A DNA stretch of 64,000 nt from Callaeas wilsoni (Eukaryota > Chordata > Aves > Passeriformes > Callaeidae), in assembly GCA_013398955.1 (NCBI GenBank), contig VWPU01012281.1, positions 107,292-171,291 on the forward strand, in the 5' to 3' direction. Numbering within the stretch: the stretch's first letter is position 1; the number at the start of each line of letters is the position of its first letter. Of this stretch, positions 1 through 12,900 are shown piece by piece. A model generated the notes under the pieces. The model saw only the letters and a program-made list of their open reading frames with translations, made no database searches and was not told the DNA's origin. The position numbers and the translations under genes were made by a program.

Positions 1-240
1 TGTGCCGAGGGCAAGCTCCGAGAGCCGGGCTGCGCGGCAGCGGTGCCAGGCCTTGCTTGGGCACAGCAGGCAGCGGCTCCCCCGGCCCGAGGCCGCTCCC
101 TGGCACGGCGCTGCCCCGGGCAGGGCGCGCCCCCGGCCCGGCCCCCCTGGCCCGGGCTGGCCCTTTAAATGTGCCCATTGCCGCCTCGGGAGCCATTTGG
201 CGACCGGATCCTGTTTGCTCTGTGCCTCTCCTGTGCTGGT
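1..240 (+). promoter_or_regulatory. CpG-island promoter with probable non-coding first exon
   Basis: This block is very rich in G+C and CpG, in contrast to the CpG-poor DNA that follows. It contains runs of GGCCCGG-like sequence and a TTTAAA element at about 163-168. It ends in a good splice donor, GCTG then gtaagc, after position 240. This is the usual picture of a vertebrate promoter plus first exon on the + strand. The most economical partner is the AT-hook gene whose start codon is at 43557, giving a first intron of about 43 kb, but no sequence evidence joins them. The island is cut by the window edge and could also serve a minus-strand gene to the left. A reading frame is open from position 2, but I treat it as untranslated. 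Confidence 0.5.
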
Positions 241-3200
241 AAGCAACTTCAGCCGCTCTAATACCTTCCTCTGCTTGCCCTGAAAGAGTTGGTGTTTTGT
301 TTCCCTGGGGGTTTTTTTGGTGTTTTTGACATGCATCAGAAATAATACTGAACAAAAGAATGGATGTAGAAAGGGAAGCTCTAAGGGTCCCCCAACCTGT
401 AGTTTCCTGTCTTGAGGTAATGTATAGATTGCTAAGAGAGGAGTGCTTCAACCTAAGATGTCTCCCGGGAATTGAGGGTTCTAGTTAATGTTAGAAGTGT
501 TATTCTGGCAAAATATCTGCCCTATACCCTGGTTAAAGTGAAAAAACTATCCATAAACCCCCAATGCTTGCCACATTTATAGTGTTCTTTATCAGTTCAG
601 AATGTTCTCCACAGTTGTATCATATTTGCCTCATACCACCAAGCTTCTAAATTTGTGATAACTAGCACCTCTGTAATTATAGAAAATAAGTGTTTCACAG
701 TGTTGGGCACCCCAGCAGGAAAAAGCTCTAAGTTGTAGTCTTGGCTCCCCCACAAGTGTTTTATCTTCTACTCACTGGTTGATTTGTGGAGATGCCAGTA
801 CTGCTTCAGCTCTACGACACAGGTGCTGAGCTCCCTGAAAGGGCTGAGAGGTTCCAGAGCTGTATAAAGCATCATTATTATGTCTATTTTTATAGATAAG
901 AAAAAACATGTTTGTAGCAAACAACAAAAAAAGTATTTCCCAGCTTTGAATGTGATGTATAGAAAAAGGTATATTACTCAGCTATTACAGTACCTCATAT
1001 CAGTGAAATATAGGGTGTTCCTCAAGTTGTATTACAGCTGCAAAATCTGTTTCCTGAAATATTAGGCATGCCAGCCAGTTTGGATGTAAATAATCAGCAT
1101 GTCCATCGTTAACTTTTTAGAGGCACAGGAAAGCCATTTATTCCAGCACCATCTTGAACCTTCACTCTCTGGGAGTAACTGTTGGGTGTTTCTGTGTCCT
1201 GGAAATTTAATTTATCTGTAAACAGGTTTCCTTTGCTCCACTTTGGGCTATTCTCTCAAGAGAGGTTAAGCTGTACTTCAGGCAGCAATGAGCCCTGAGA
1301 ATAGAAAACAATTTATTGAGAGTTTCATAGCAATATTAATGTGGAGCAGATGTCTGCTTCAAAACATCATAAGCCAGGTCTCCTAAAATCAAGGTACTGA
1401 CTTAGAATCAGTGATGTTTACTAACATACACACTTCGAGAAATCTCATTCAGTTTCTTGAGCATAACAGACATACAAAGAATGTAAGCAACATGCAACAC
1501 TCAGTTTTTTTCATGGTTTCCATTTCAATGCAGTTATTCTAGCTATTTTATTTAAAATTAAATTACTGTTTAATTATGTAATCCAGACACTGGAGCTTTA
1601 ATGAAAGGGTCAGGTATGGTTATATCCCTTATAAAATAGGTGAGATTCAACAGAGCCATTTTAGGAATTCTCCTTGATTGTTTTTTCAGGTTCCTTTCCT
1701 CCCCAGTGAATTTACTGTAATTAAGAACTAGTGCTGTAGGTGCACTGTTGGATTGGAGTCAGTGTTTAGCTGTACCCTAAAAATAAACATGTGCAGAAAT
1801 TTATTATTCTGACTGGCAGGGGGGTTTGGTCTGGGGGAGAGAGCAGACTTTTGGGGACAGCAAATGAGCTGTGTTTTGATGGGGTTGGTTTTTGCTCAGG
1901 CTCTGTAGTTAAAAGTCTGGAGGCCACTGTCATAAGCAGTATGCTCTCTCATGCTCCAGTGGGATGGGATTTTATGCAGGAAACACTGCCATTTTCAACA
2001 GGCAAAGGAAACTCTTCTTGCCCCATTACAGGTGGGCCTACATATAGGGGACCTATAGCAACAAAAGGCGTGAGCATCCAAGTGAAAAGGTAGTTCTTTC
2101 ATTCCCCATGCGAGACCTGCAGCTCTCAGGAACATGAGTTAATTGCAGAGCGGTCAAGAAATGAAGCAAATATGGAAATGTATAGTACTGTACAATCTGT
2201 AGTCTTCTCACTTCATCCACCCCCTTCCCTCAAGTCTGAGCACTGATCACAGCAAAGTACTGGGGTTTTTCTTCCCTCTTTGCTGATCCTGTCAAACCTT
2301 CCGTGTCCCAAACCCCCTGTGTATAGCACAGCACCCGCTGGAGCTGGTGAAGGGCATCAGTGCTCACAGTCACAGGGGATGCTCAGCAGCATCCTCACTG
2401 CGAGCTCTGCTACATGGGATGAAGAGACAAAAGTAAAAACTCTGGGGAGGAAAAGCATTGGGTTTATTTTAGTATCATGGTGCTGGTGTGGTTGTCAGTC
2501 TTTCTTGGAATATGTACCCATTACAAGATGTGTTCTTTATGAATTTTTTATTGATCTTGCCACAGTGACGGTGATTAATAGTATTTTCATCCAAAAATGT
2601 CACCTCTGCCAATAAATCTGAATTTTTCCCTGTCCATGCTTCTGTTCTTCAATCCCTGGAGAGGATTGATACAAGAGGAAGCTGAAGCTGAGGGGGAATG
2701 TTCTCAAGGACCACACCATCACCATGTATGACTCCATTAACCCAATCAAGTTCCTTTATTATCACCTCTTACTGTGGTGGCATTTTGCATCTGCTAAGTG
2801 GGGGCATCTGGGTTACATCTGTGTGTGGAAGGAGTTTCTTATTTCAAAGAATTCAGTGCCTAATGAGCTGTGCACAGGGATTGTATCAAACTATATTCAA
2901 AGATTAGTAGGACTACAGTGCTTGGAGACTGAAGTATTTTACAGCTTTTAGAGGAATATATAAATGCCATGTTTATTTCAGAAGGACTCTGCCAGATTTC
3001 ATCTCTTGGGCAGAGAGGCAATTACTTCCTAATCACTAATCAAACAAAAGGTGATGCAACAGCAATACATCACCTGCTACCTACAGCTTGCCCCTCCTAA
3101 TTTGTGTGTTGAAATGTAGTCTCTGCTGGTCTATCCCTTAGTATTAAAGCAAGAGGGAAGCTGCAGTTCAGCAGCGTTTTAACTCAAAGCAGATTATTCA

Positions 3201-3694
3201 TCAGAACTGGAAGACTTGTTTTCCAATCACTTGCCAAAATTGGAAAAAGCTTTTTTTAAGTGCAAGCTCAGAGCTGTACAGTATTTAGCTGACTACCTTC
3301 TTTATGGAGCTCGAGGTAAACTGAGGTACCTAAATATCTTTGCGAGCTGTCTTAAACACCCACTGGAGATGAAGAATAGACAAGAGTGTGTGTTACTGCT
3401 CTGCCTGTGAGTCTGCAGCTAAACCACTATTAAAGCTGAATGCTGTGCAGGGTTAGGCTGTTTCCAGAGTGAGAAATTCTCCAAGCACTGGGTGGGATAC
3501 CAAGAAAGGGGAACCAGCTGTTATCAAATAAAATTATTTCCCTCCAGTTTTTCCCTTGGATTAGGAAAGACTTCAAGGAACAAGGCAATTTGGCATTCTT
3601 TTGCCTCTGGAGCTGGGAGAATTTCTGGGCTATCAGTTTAGAGAACCAATCAATAAGTAAATTGATCGAAGATGAAATGGAACGCTTTCCGCTT
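241..3694. other. Non-coding stretch, no gene seen
   Basis: Moderately AT-rich, CpG-poor unique sequence. All open frames are short (111 codons or fewer), match nothing I recognise, and lack paired splice sites. It probably belongs to the first intron of the transcript that starts at the left edge. Confidence 0.5.
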
Positions 3695-3900
3695 TTGCGC
3701 ATCAGGAAATGGGAACGTTGCGAGGCTGCGTTTGCCTGCTGGGGGCACAGTGCTCGGTGTCTGCCAGCAAGCTGGCAGTGCTGGGTACGATCCTGTGTTC
3801 CGGAGGGGAATACCTGTGTGACTCCCAGCCCCTCGCGTACAGCCGGCCGTTTTGTCCCTGCCCTGCCTGTGCGCCTCAGCCAGCAATCCTGAGGTCGGAA
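3695..3900. promoter_or_regulatory. Isolated CpG-rich patch
   Basis: About ten CpG dinucleotides lie in roughly 200 bases, including gcgaggctgcg, ccggagg and ctcgcg. The surrounding kilobases have almost none. This may be an intronic enhancer or minor promoter, or an exon of something unrecognised. Nothing in the sequence decides between these. Confidence 0.25.
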
Positions 3901-6900
3901 TTAACAGTCTGCATCAGAGCCTGTGCCCTCAGCAGAGGTTTTTCTCATTAACTAGTGAACTTCTGTTTCCTAATAGATTTGCACGTGGTCGTGTGGGTTC
4001 TCTGTGAATGATTATGTTGTGTGTTTATTCCCAAAGGATGTGTGTGTTGTTTTTCTGTAGGTGTGTAAAACTATGCTGCCAATTTTGCACAAAATATATT
4101 TACTTTAGATACATCTTCTGAGACTGAAGAGGCAAAGTGGAAATATTTGTGTAATAATTACTCATGGAGGGCCAGCATCTGAACATGTCGGAAATTAATT
4201 TGGTGGAATGTGTATGTGATTAGTCTGGATGCTGATGCTATCTTGATGAGTGCTTTCCTTCATTTTTACTGATTCTTTTTCATGAGGAGTATACAACAAC
4301 ACTGTAATGTTGAGTTAATGAAGGTTAGGTTTTATTTTGGAGGATATATATATAATTGCTGGGAAATAAAACATCTGTGCAATGTATATTGCATATCTGT
4401 ATCTGTCCTTAATTGTTACAGTTTTTATCTTTGCATTTTCAGAGCTGGAGACTGTGGAGTGTTATTGAATCTTTATTGCTGCTAAGATCCTAGATTGATA
4501 TTTGGAAATAGTGAGCTATATAACATCACTGATCTGATTCTGCTTTCTGTGCAATGCAGCTTTAAATTTCTAAAGAGTCAAAGCTGCATCTTAAAATAAG
4601 ATGGGGGTGCAGACTCCACTTCCTGGAGCCTTCGCTTTTGTTCTTTCTCGTTTTTAGTTTAAAATAAGTCATTCGGAATAAAGGCCTATTTTTGTTCTTT
4701 GTGGGTGGAAAAAAACTTGGCTCCCTCAGTTCTCATCCTGTGCACATCAGCGTGATGTATGTACACCCAGTGTTAGTATCTGGGAGATACCAGATAAAGC
4801 CTTCAGTTACTTTGATCTACTAGTCATGTGTTAAAAGTAGGAATAAAAGTTCCTTTCTAAAATACAGAGATTTTGAGATATTTGCGGTATAGTGCTTTCC
4901 ATCCCTCTGCATTTTATAAATGTAGGAAACTAATGTGGAGGGTCCATTTGGACCATTGCATGGAGCAGGCCACCCTTACTGCAGAACAGAGGTTTTGTAA
5001 CACATGAACATGAAACTCAAGGCCTTAGGAGAAGGTGTGCTGTGCCCAGCTGAGGGGGCAAGTGGAATTTCTATAGTCCCCAGAAGTTACATTTAAATTA
5101 CAGAAACAGAAAATAAAGCTTATGAGGTAATTTTTTCCTTTCCCTCTGTTCCCCAAGGCAGGGTTTTTAATACTTAAACCATTTTTGACAGATGACTGTT
5201 TGGCCCATTCAAAAAAAATTCAAATGATGAAGACTCTACAACTTCCCAAGGCAATCTGTTCCAGTGCTCAACTGTCCCAATCATTATTCACATTTAATCT
5301 GTGGAGGACAAAGGCTGACATAGCCTTTCCAAACAAAAGAAAAGGACTTTTAGAAAATACAGGATCTTTAATTTCAGCGGGCTGTTTCTCCTGTGATGTG
5401 TAGGATGGTTCCTTCCCAGCAGACACAGGTGTGGCACTGCTGGGCATTTCCAGAGCTGTGTGAGAGCTCAGGAACTCACCCTTCCTTTTAGTGTGAGACC
5501 AGAGTATGGGTGCCAGCACATTCCTTGTTCTCCCAGAAATTCTGTATAACTAGAACTTAGGCATGTGGTTCATTTTTCTGGGATTTCTGGACATGTGCAG
5601 GACATAAGCAGTAAACATGAAACCCCTGAGGAGGGCGGGACAGCAGCTTTTGAAAAGTGACTGCAGCTGCAGGGATATTTAGCACCCACCTGTAATGTAT
5701 GCAGGGAGGTGAGGGAGAAAAAGAGAGGAAGGATATTAAAGAGGGGAGATATTAAAAGCATTCACATAAGGAAGAGCTGGCAGAGATGCATAGGAAGGGA
5801 TTTCAAATCCTGGTAGCTGTGTGCTGTTGTCGGAGTAGAAATGCAGAAGCTCAGTACGACTGGTGTTTGTGTCCGTTTTCCAGGGCAGAAGTGCTGCATG
5901 TGAACTGGCTCTGCTGGTCTGAAGCTGTCACAGGGCGTGTTCCAGCCGTGAGGTAGAATTCTGTTACGTTTGGGTGGGATGCTGGAGGAGTGGTCCAACG
6001 AGGTTCTTCGGGACCAGCTGCTGATAAGCTTGTTCTGTGGGGCAGCAGCTGTCCCTTACTTTGTGCTGTACCTGATCCATGCTCTGTGCTGCCACCAAAC
6101 AAACTGTAAGGGGAATTACATAATTTTTTTCTAGTGAAATGAGTGCTGACAGGGAAATCTGCAGGTGTAGGAAGGTGTGCTGTTAAGATTTGTACTGTCA
6201 CAGTTGGGGGTTGGCCAGAGCTCTTGACACAGCTTGGATGAAAAAAGAACTTGCTATGCTGCCTTGCTCTTAAGATAGTTGGATGTGTCAAAGAACAGTT
6301 AAGTGTCTTTGGTGGACAGTGGTCAACTGGATTTATTCAGATGCTGGGCTAAAGTGAATAGCTGCTCTCCTGCTGTTTAGCGAGCTGTTACTGGACATTT
6401 GGAATCTGAAGCAGACAAAGCCACCTGAGACCCTGGATCCTTGGATGTGTGCACTGGCTGGGATTTCCCCCCCTGCCCCCCCAGGTGCACACGGGGTAGC
6501 TCAGGTGCTCCCAATGTGTGCCTACTGTCTCTTCCAAAACAGCCTCTCTTAGGTGGCCTGAGAGCTCTCCCTAGCCAATATCTTTGGTTTTCTTGGTAGA
6601 GGAACAATGTATGTGGACATTCTGACCTTCTGCCCCTGCTGTAGCTCATGCAAGGGGGATACCGAGTTGGGAGCAGCCCAGGGCTGTGTTCCAGCACAGG
6701 CTCTGACAGGGAGCTGGTTTCTTAATGGCTTCCTGGCATCTTGGACTAGCCAGCTGTTCTCAGCTTTTAAAACTTTATTGTCAAAATTTTAACTGATGAC
6801 TGTTAAATTTCACTGTTGCATTTGGTTTGGATCTGCTGCAAATTAAATCTGACTTCCTGAACCACTCTTTACAATGCTGTCTGCTGGAAGGGATCCGAGA

Positions 6901-9900
6901 GCACCACCTGAGCCAATCTCTGGGTCAGGTTGCTTTCCCTGAGCTCTCTTTGTGGCTGAAGCAGATAAAATTTTCCCTTGGTTCTCATTCTGTCAGGTGT
7001 TTAGAAGCATCCATAATATTTCAATTAAAATGGCAAAATGCAGTAAATCTAATAGCTACCTCTAGGTTATACAAATACCTTAGACCTGAGAGCATTTTGA
7101 GGTACAGAAGGGTTAACTGCACAGAGTTTCATACTTGAATGGAAAAAGAATGACACCTTTTCGTTATCAGCCGTTTTGGTGCTGTCTTTTTTAATCATTT
7201 CAGGCTTTGAACTCCTGCTCTGAAAGAGAGTCTCTGTCTCTTCATCTTTAGCGGCTGCCAGGTCTGGAGGTCTAATCAATGCAGGTTATTGATAGCAAAT
7301 CAATTAATGCAGACAAAAGATCAAAATTAAGAGGCTTTCACTAAATTAATAAGTGATTCCAAGTCTTTTAACGGAGTGCCTGAGATAAGGGCAGCTTAGT
7401 CTTCTGGGACAGCAGCCTCCAGTCCTGTTTCCAAAGACAATCAGCTGGAGAGAGTGAGCTGTGCTTTTTACATCTTTTCCTCCATTTAAATAACCCGTTT
7501 TGTTCAATAGGAATTGCTTAAAATCTGAGTCCAGCAAGGTTGCCAGGAAGCAGGTCCTAACTGAAAAGAGCAGCTTTATCTGCAGAAGGGTGCGATGGTC
7601 TTGTTCAGCTGATTGAGGGAGGACCAATTATTTCAAAAGCCAAATTTATGTAAGATCCCAGCCAACACCAGAGTTAGGGTTTGCTCCAATAGCAAATATA
7701 TCTGAAATTGAACTAAAGATGCCCACAGAAGCCACTAGATGTAGAATAATGTGGAGGTCTTGCCAGACTCAGCCCTTCTGCCCTGTGGCAGGCCCTCTTG
7801 GAAGAAGGTGGGCAAGGCTCAATCCAAACTACTTGCAGTTGGAGTTCCTGCACAGTTCCCTGCTGGGGATGTCAGAGCTAAGATGCCTGATGCTGTGGGG
7901 ATGGGATGTAATATTGCCGGTGCATCCCAGCCCCATCAGCCTCTCCCAGGAGACTAGGTGGAGATCTGGAGGCTAGGAGCTCCCTACCAGCTGGAGCAGC
8001 TTTTCCACCTTTTCTCCTGCTTTAACCAAGGGAAACAAATGAACTGTCCCATGCAGGAAGAAGAGAGCATCTCTTGGAGTTTCCATGTAGTGCTGCCTGC
8101 TATTTCCACCTGTTTTCCTGCTTAATAAGAAGGGCCATTCTTTGAAATGCCAGAAGCTCTCCTGCTGTGACAGTAATTAACAGGGATGGAGATGGAGCTG
8201 GGAAGTGGATTACAGAAGCACAAATACAGTGTGTAGCTCCCTGAGGATGAAGAGTGGCTCAGGTCACTCCATGAGTCTCACTTGCACTCTGGTGGAAACA
8301 GTCTCCCTGTTTGGGCCCATCTGGGTTCAGTCAGGTCCTTGTGCTTGGCACTGTCCAGAGGGGCTAGATGCTGTTCCCAGGTGCTGAGCAGGCTCTGAGT
8401 GCTGAGAGCAGAGGTGATGGTGCTCTGCTGGCACTTTCAAGGTGCCACAAGAATGGATCCAGTGGCCTGGCTTTCTCTGTGCACTTGATCCTATGATGTC
8501 ACGGCACATTCTGAATTAACTTCCTGTAGGTTTTGGTTGTAAGCCTAATTGCAAGCTATTATGTGTTAAAGAATACTTTTAATATGCTATGTGAAAGATT
8601 TCTCTGAGATGGCTGCGGCTTCCAAAACTTCTGACTAGAAGCTTGTGCCAGAAGTGCTAGTATTTGGATGAATGTATGGAGATTTACAAATGTAGCCCTT
8701 GTCATAGGCATGTCTGTGACAGCAGAATTGGACCTGAATGCCAAACTCTACTGGGTCAAATTTCATGTAATCAAAGGTTCATCTTTGCCTCTGGTACTTT
8801 GGCTACTGAGCTCTGCCTGGCTGTTGCCACTCATTGCCTGTTCTATTGCCGGCACTGAAATCCAGTGCGTTACCTTCATCTGCTGTCCTTTGGACTTAAA
8901 ACAGCAACACAGCCGATGTTTATTGGTCTAATCCACTGGTGGTGATCTGCTCCTGTCACGGAGTTGTGGAGCTGGACACGTGGCATGGAGCCGTGGATGT
9001 TGTAGTTGGCATTGCAGCGCAAAGCTTGGGTCACATCTGAGAGGACTAAATCAACTTCCCACCCCAGATCGGACAGATGAATTGAGTCACTGAGAAGTGA
9101 CTCTCTGAGGGTGCAGTGCTGCTGTTCTTTGTTTCTGTGCCTGCTGGGAATGACTCTTTGCTGTACTGTCTTGCTTACTTCAGGCAGGGTTTGCAGCCCT
9201 CAGATGTGCAATCCTTTGCCTTTCTTCCACCGCTTTCAGTTTCCTCCTACAAACGCCTGCGCTGACTGCAGTTCTCTGCAGCCACATGTCTCAGTAACTG
9301 CTTAACCTAGAAATTCATTGCTAAAAAGATCTGACATCATAACACCCTGGAAAAAGACTTCTAACTCCCCTTCCCCCTCCCTGGCCCTTCTCTTTTCCCA
9401 GGATATATGAAAAGCTGTAACTACTAAATCAAAATCTATTTGATTTTTGTACTCCCTTGATAACTGGGCAGCTGATCCCTATCACCCAGCTAAGGCTTAT
9501 CTGCTGCCTCCAGCCTCCCTGCTGCAGCAATTGGTTCCTGCGGGGACAGCGCTGGGTTATAAAGTGAGACTGATATCGTGGTCAGGGCCTTTTGCTTTCT
9601 CACTGTGGCCATTGTTGGTGATATGTTCCTGAGCAAGTGGCTTGGTTTTCTGGGAGGACTAGAAGGAAGGACTGGGCCCGTGGGATTTAGAGGTTCAGAG
9701 ATATATTTTTAATCCCCTTATTACTTTTTTTAAGTTGTGAAGTGATGTCAGGGAAGGTGCAGGGTCAACAGCATAGGCTAGAGCCAAGGTAATGGGTTTG
9801 TGGTTTTGCTTTAGCTCTTAAAGTTCCCAGGTGAGATCTTGGCCTTGTTAGGCAAGCACTGACCTACATGTGTGTTGTTCATTTCAGCCTGTTCTGAAAA

Positions 9901-12900
9901 CAGTTCTGGTAGAAGAAAAAACTGCCAACTGCTGTGCTTGGTATATTACTGCTAATTTTGAACTGTAATTGTAATTTTTCTGTAACTTTTCAATGAGTTT
10001 ACCAGGGTGCTGAAGAGGCTGTAGATCCATATCTGCACAGCTGGGTGTAGGTAGCTTACTCCCAGCTACATAACGCCAGTAGGATGTGGGAATAAGAGCA
10101 TTCCCACCCCATCCCTCCTGGCTCAGCCATGTCCTAACTGCAGTGATTCAGCTATCTGGAGCCACTGGAAAGGCTGCAGTCATGTTAGCACCTTTTAATA
10201 AGCAAGATGGGGAAGCAGGGACTGCCACAGCTACAAGCATGCTGGTATTATTTAACTTGCTCAGCCATCATGTGTAATTAGAGTTCTGTTACTCTAATTG
10301 GGCGCTAGCTTGAGGTGAGAGAGAATAGAATTGAACCAAATTGTCTTTCTTCCCTGGAACTGAGGAGTCTGGGCAGCACACACAGCTTTTTTGGCAGTTT
10401 GGTTCAAGATTAGTTGGCAGTGCAGATAAAACTGCATTTCGCAGTCCCAAGGAGAAGAGTGATGCAGGGTAATTCCTGCAATGGGTGGTGTAAGAAAAAT
10501 GCTGAGCTAAGGGCAGTGAGGCAGCTGCTGAGACTCAGCCAAGTGACAGAGATCAGCTGCAAGAAGTACGAAAATAAAAAAATGAAATAGAAATTTTTTA
10601 TAAGAGTTTCTGGGAAAGGCCTTTCCTCTACATGCTTATTCCCAACAGAAGTCATTGGCCTGTATATCCTGTCCCTGCTTTGGCAGCAGCCACTTGGGTT
10701 GTATAGGGCAAAAGAGAGGGTCCACAGCCATCCTGCCCCTCAGCTCTCCTGGTCAGCTGCTGCTTTGATGAAGTGTGAAGCCACCCCACTTCTTTTTTGT
10801 CTGCAATGATGTTTTCAAAACTAGCACAGCCAGTCTGGCAATGTGTTTGTGTGGCTCTGCTTACAGGGGAGGGTGAGGCAGAGACTTAACTTTTCACTTT
10901 CTCCCTCTCCAGACCTGTGTGTTGATAGTGTCCCCCCTTTGCTAACAAAACCTCCTGGCACTGGATACCAGGCACTGGCGAGCTGCCCCAGTTTGGTTAC
11001 AGGAATATTGTCTGATCCTCTCCTTGCTGGGTTGTACACGAGCAGATCAGTTCACAAGTCAGCTCATTTCAAAACTTTACTTGTGTCTAATAACTACTAA
11101 AAATGAAATAGTGTGAGAGCAAGTTGAGTACTCCCAGGCTGGCTGCTTGCTGTATCGGGGTGTTCTCTGTGATGTGAACTTACACAGCTGAGTTATAAAA
11201 CCTTCAGCTAGGCTGATAAACATTATTTGGCAGTGCTCCCAAGCACTTGCATTGACCACTGAGATAAATGTAGGATTTTCTTGCTTTCAAGTGGGTAAAA
11301 CTGTTCCAGTTGGTGGTTTTTGCAACAGCCTAGAGCAAGCCAAAGTCCTAATGTCCTGTAGAGCTCCATGGCTTGGCTCTGATGCTGGCACTTGGACGTC
11401 CAACAAGATCAGCTGGATTGTCTGAAGCATTTTCTGCTACTGAGTGGGTTACAGGCCCCTTCCCTGCGCCCAGGTCTTAGACAAGGAGGAATTGTGGTAC
11501 CACTCAGATAAACCCTGGCAGTTTAATGGTTTGAAACAAATTCAGGAATAGGTGTTTGCAACAGCGCTGCACTCAGAAAAAACCAGCTTCCTATGTAGGT
11601 AGTACTTTTCTATAGTCCAGATAGATTATTTTACACTCCAAGACTGAATAATTGTATGCGGTTAAGATACCAAAGCTCAGCTCTGGCAGGAAATGGCCAT
11701 GGGCACTGTTTTCCTCACTGAGCAGAGAAGTACCTTTGTTTAAACCACCCGAATGAAAAGCTACTGCCTTCCCAGTGATTTAAACCAAAATGCCCTGTTC
11801 TGCATTAGAGTTGAATTAAAAGGCAGTGTTGCCACAGCCCAGTGGACAGACAGTAATTTGCCAAGCCAAGGAAACTTCACTGTTTGCAATCACATGGCCG
11901 TGCCATGCTTCTCCTCTGGTTGAATTAAGGCAACTTGATCACAGCTGCACAAACACTTGAGTTTTAAAAAGGCTTTTAAAATGCATGTGCAGGTATTTGT
12001 CTGCACCTATCAGACCTCAACACTCAAGTGCAGGAAGTGAATATTCAAACATGTTGGCTTCCCATCCACAGAACAACCCGTGCCCATTCCAGTGCCATCT
12101 CTGTACCAGGAGGGTGCCTTGGATTTGTGTTCTTTACCAGTGGATTTCTGCAGCAGGAGTAGGAATGTAGGCCAGGAATTCCTGGCATTCATTCCTGTCT
12201 GATATTGCTGATTGGTAAAGTGTTATGGTGGTGACAATGGGAATCTTTTTCCTTGTAAGGAATGTTATGTATCTGCCTGTTTCATCCTGTCACCCAGTGC
12301 CTTCTAGGTCAACCATAGGGACCACCATGTGGAATTACAGTTCTGCAGGGCTTTCTGTGTTACAACTGTGATTGAACTTTCCCTTTGTTCTACTTCTCTC
12401 TTCACAACTGGCACAGACATCTTTGTATTCACCATCCTAAAGCTTGTGGAGAGCTGAGGCAGCCCTGTAGCCCAGACTGCAAGGAAAGGTCTGAAGTTCC
12501 ACCTGTGTTTGGGTGGAGCTACCAGAAATGAGTCCTTGCTTGCTGTTTGCTTTTACATCAGAAGTGGCTACAATAAATTCTCCTGGGACTTTGTCCTGCA
12601 AGTGTTCCCTGGTGGACAAAGGGTCTGCTGGTGGTGGAAGTCTCATGTCTCATGGCATGGCTTTTTTTTGCAAAATACAGCTAGACGCCAAATCTGGAAT
12701 GGAAATACAACTCATTGGATTATTCTGCTCCTGGAAAGAGAAAACAAGGTCTAACAAGCATGTTACAGAACTCAGATGCATCCCACTATCATTTGCTGTT
12801 GTGGATACCCCAAACAGTGTTGCCTTCCCATTAAGGCAATGAACTGAAGTCTGCAAGAGGCAGTAAAATGACTTTAGGATTGTTGGAATTTCTGTAGCGT

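Noticed and set aside
1..240. Exon 1 of CACNA2D2, the neighbour of C3orf18 in human
   Set aside because: No CACNA2D2-like peptide could be read on either strand here or elsewhere in the window.
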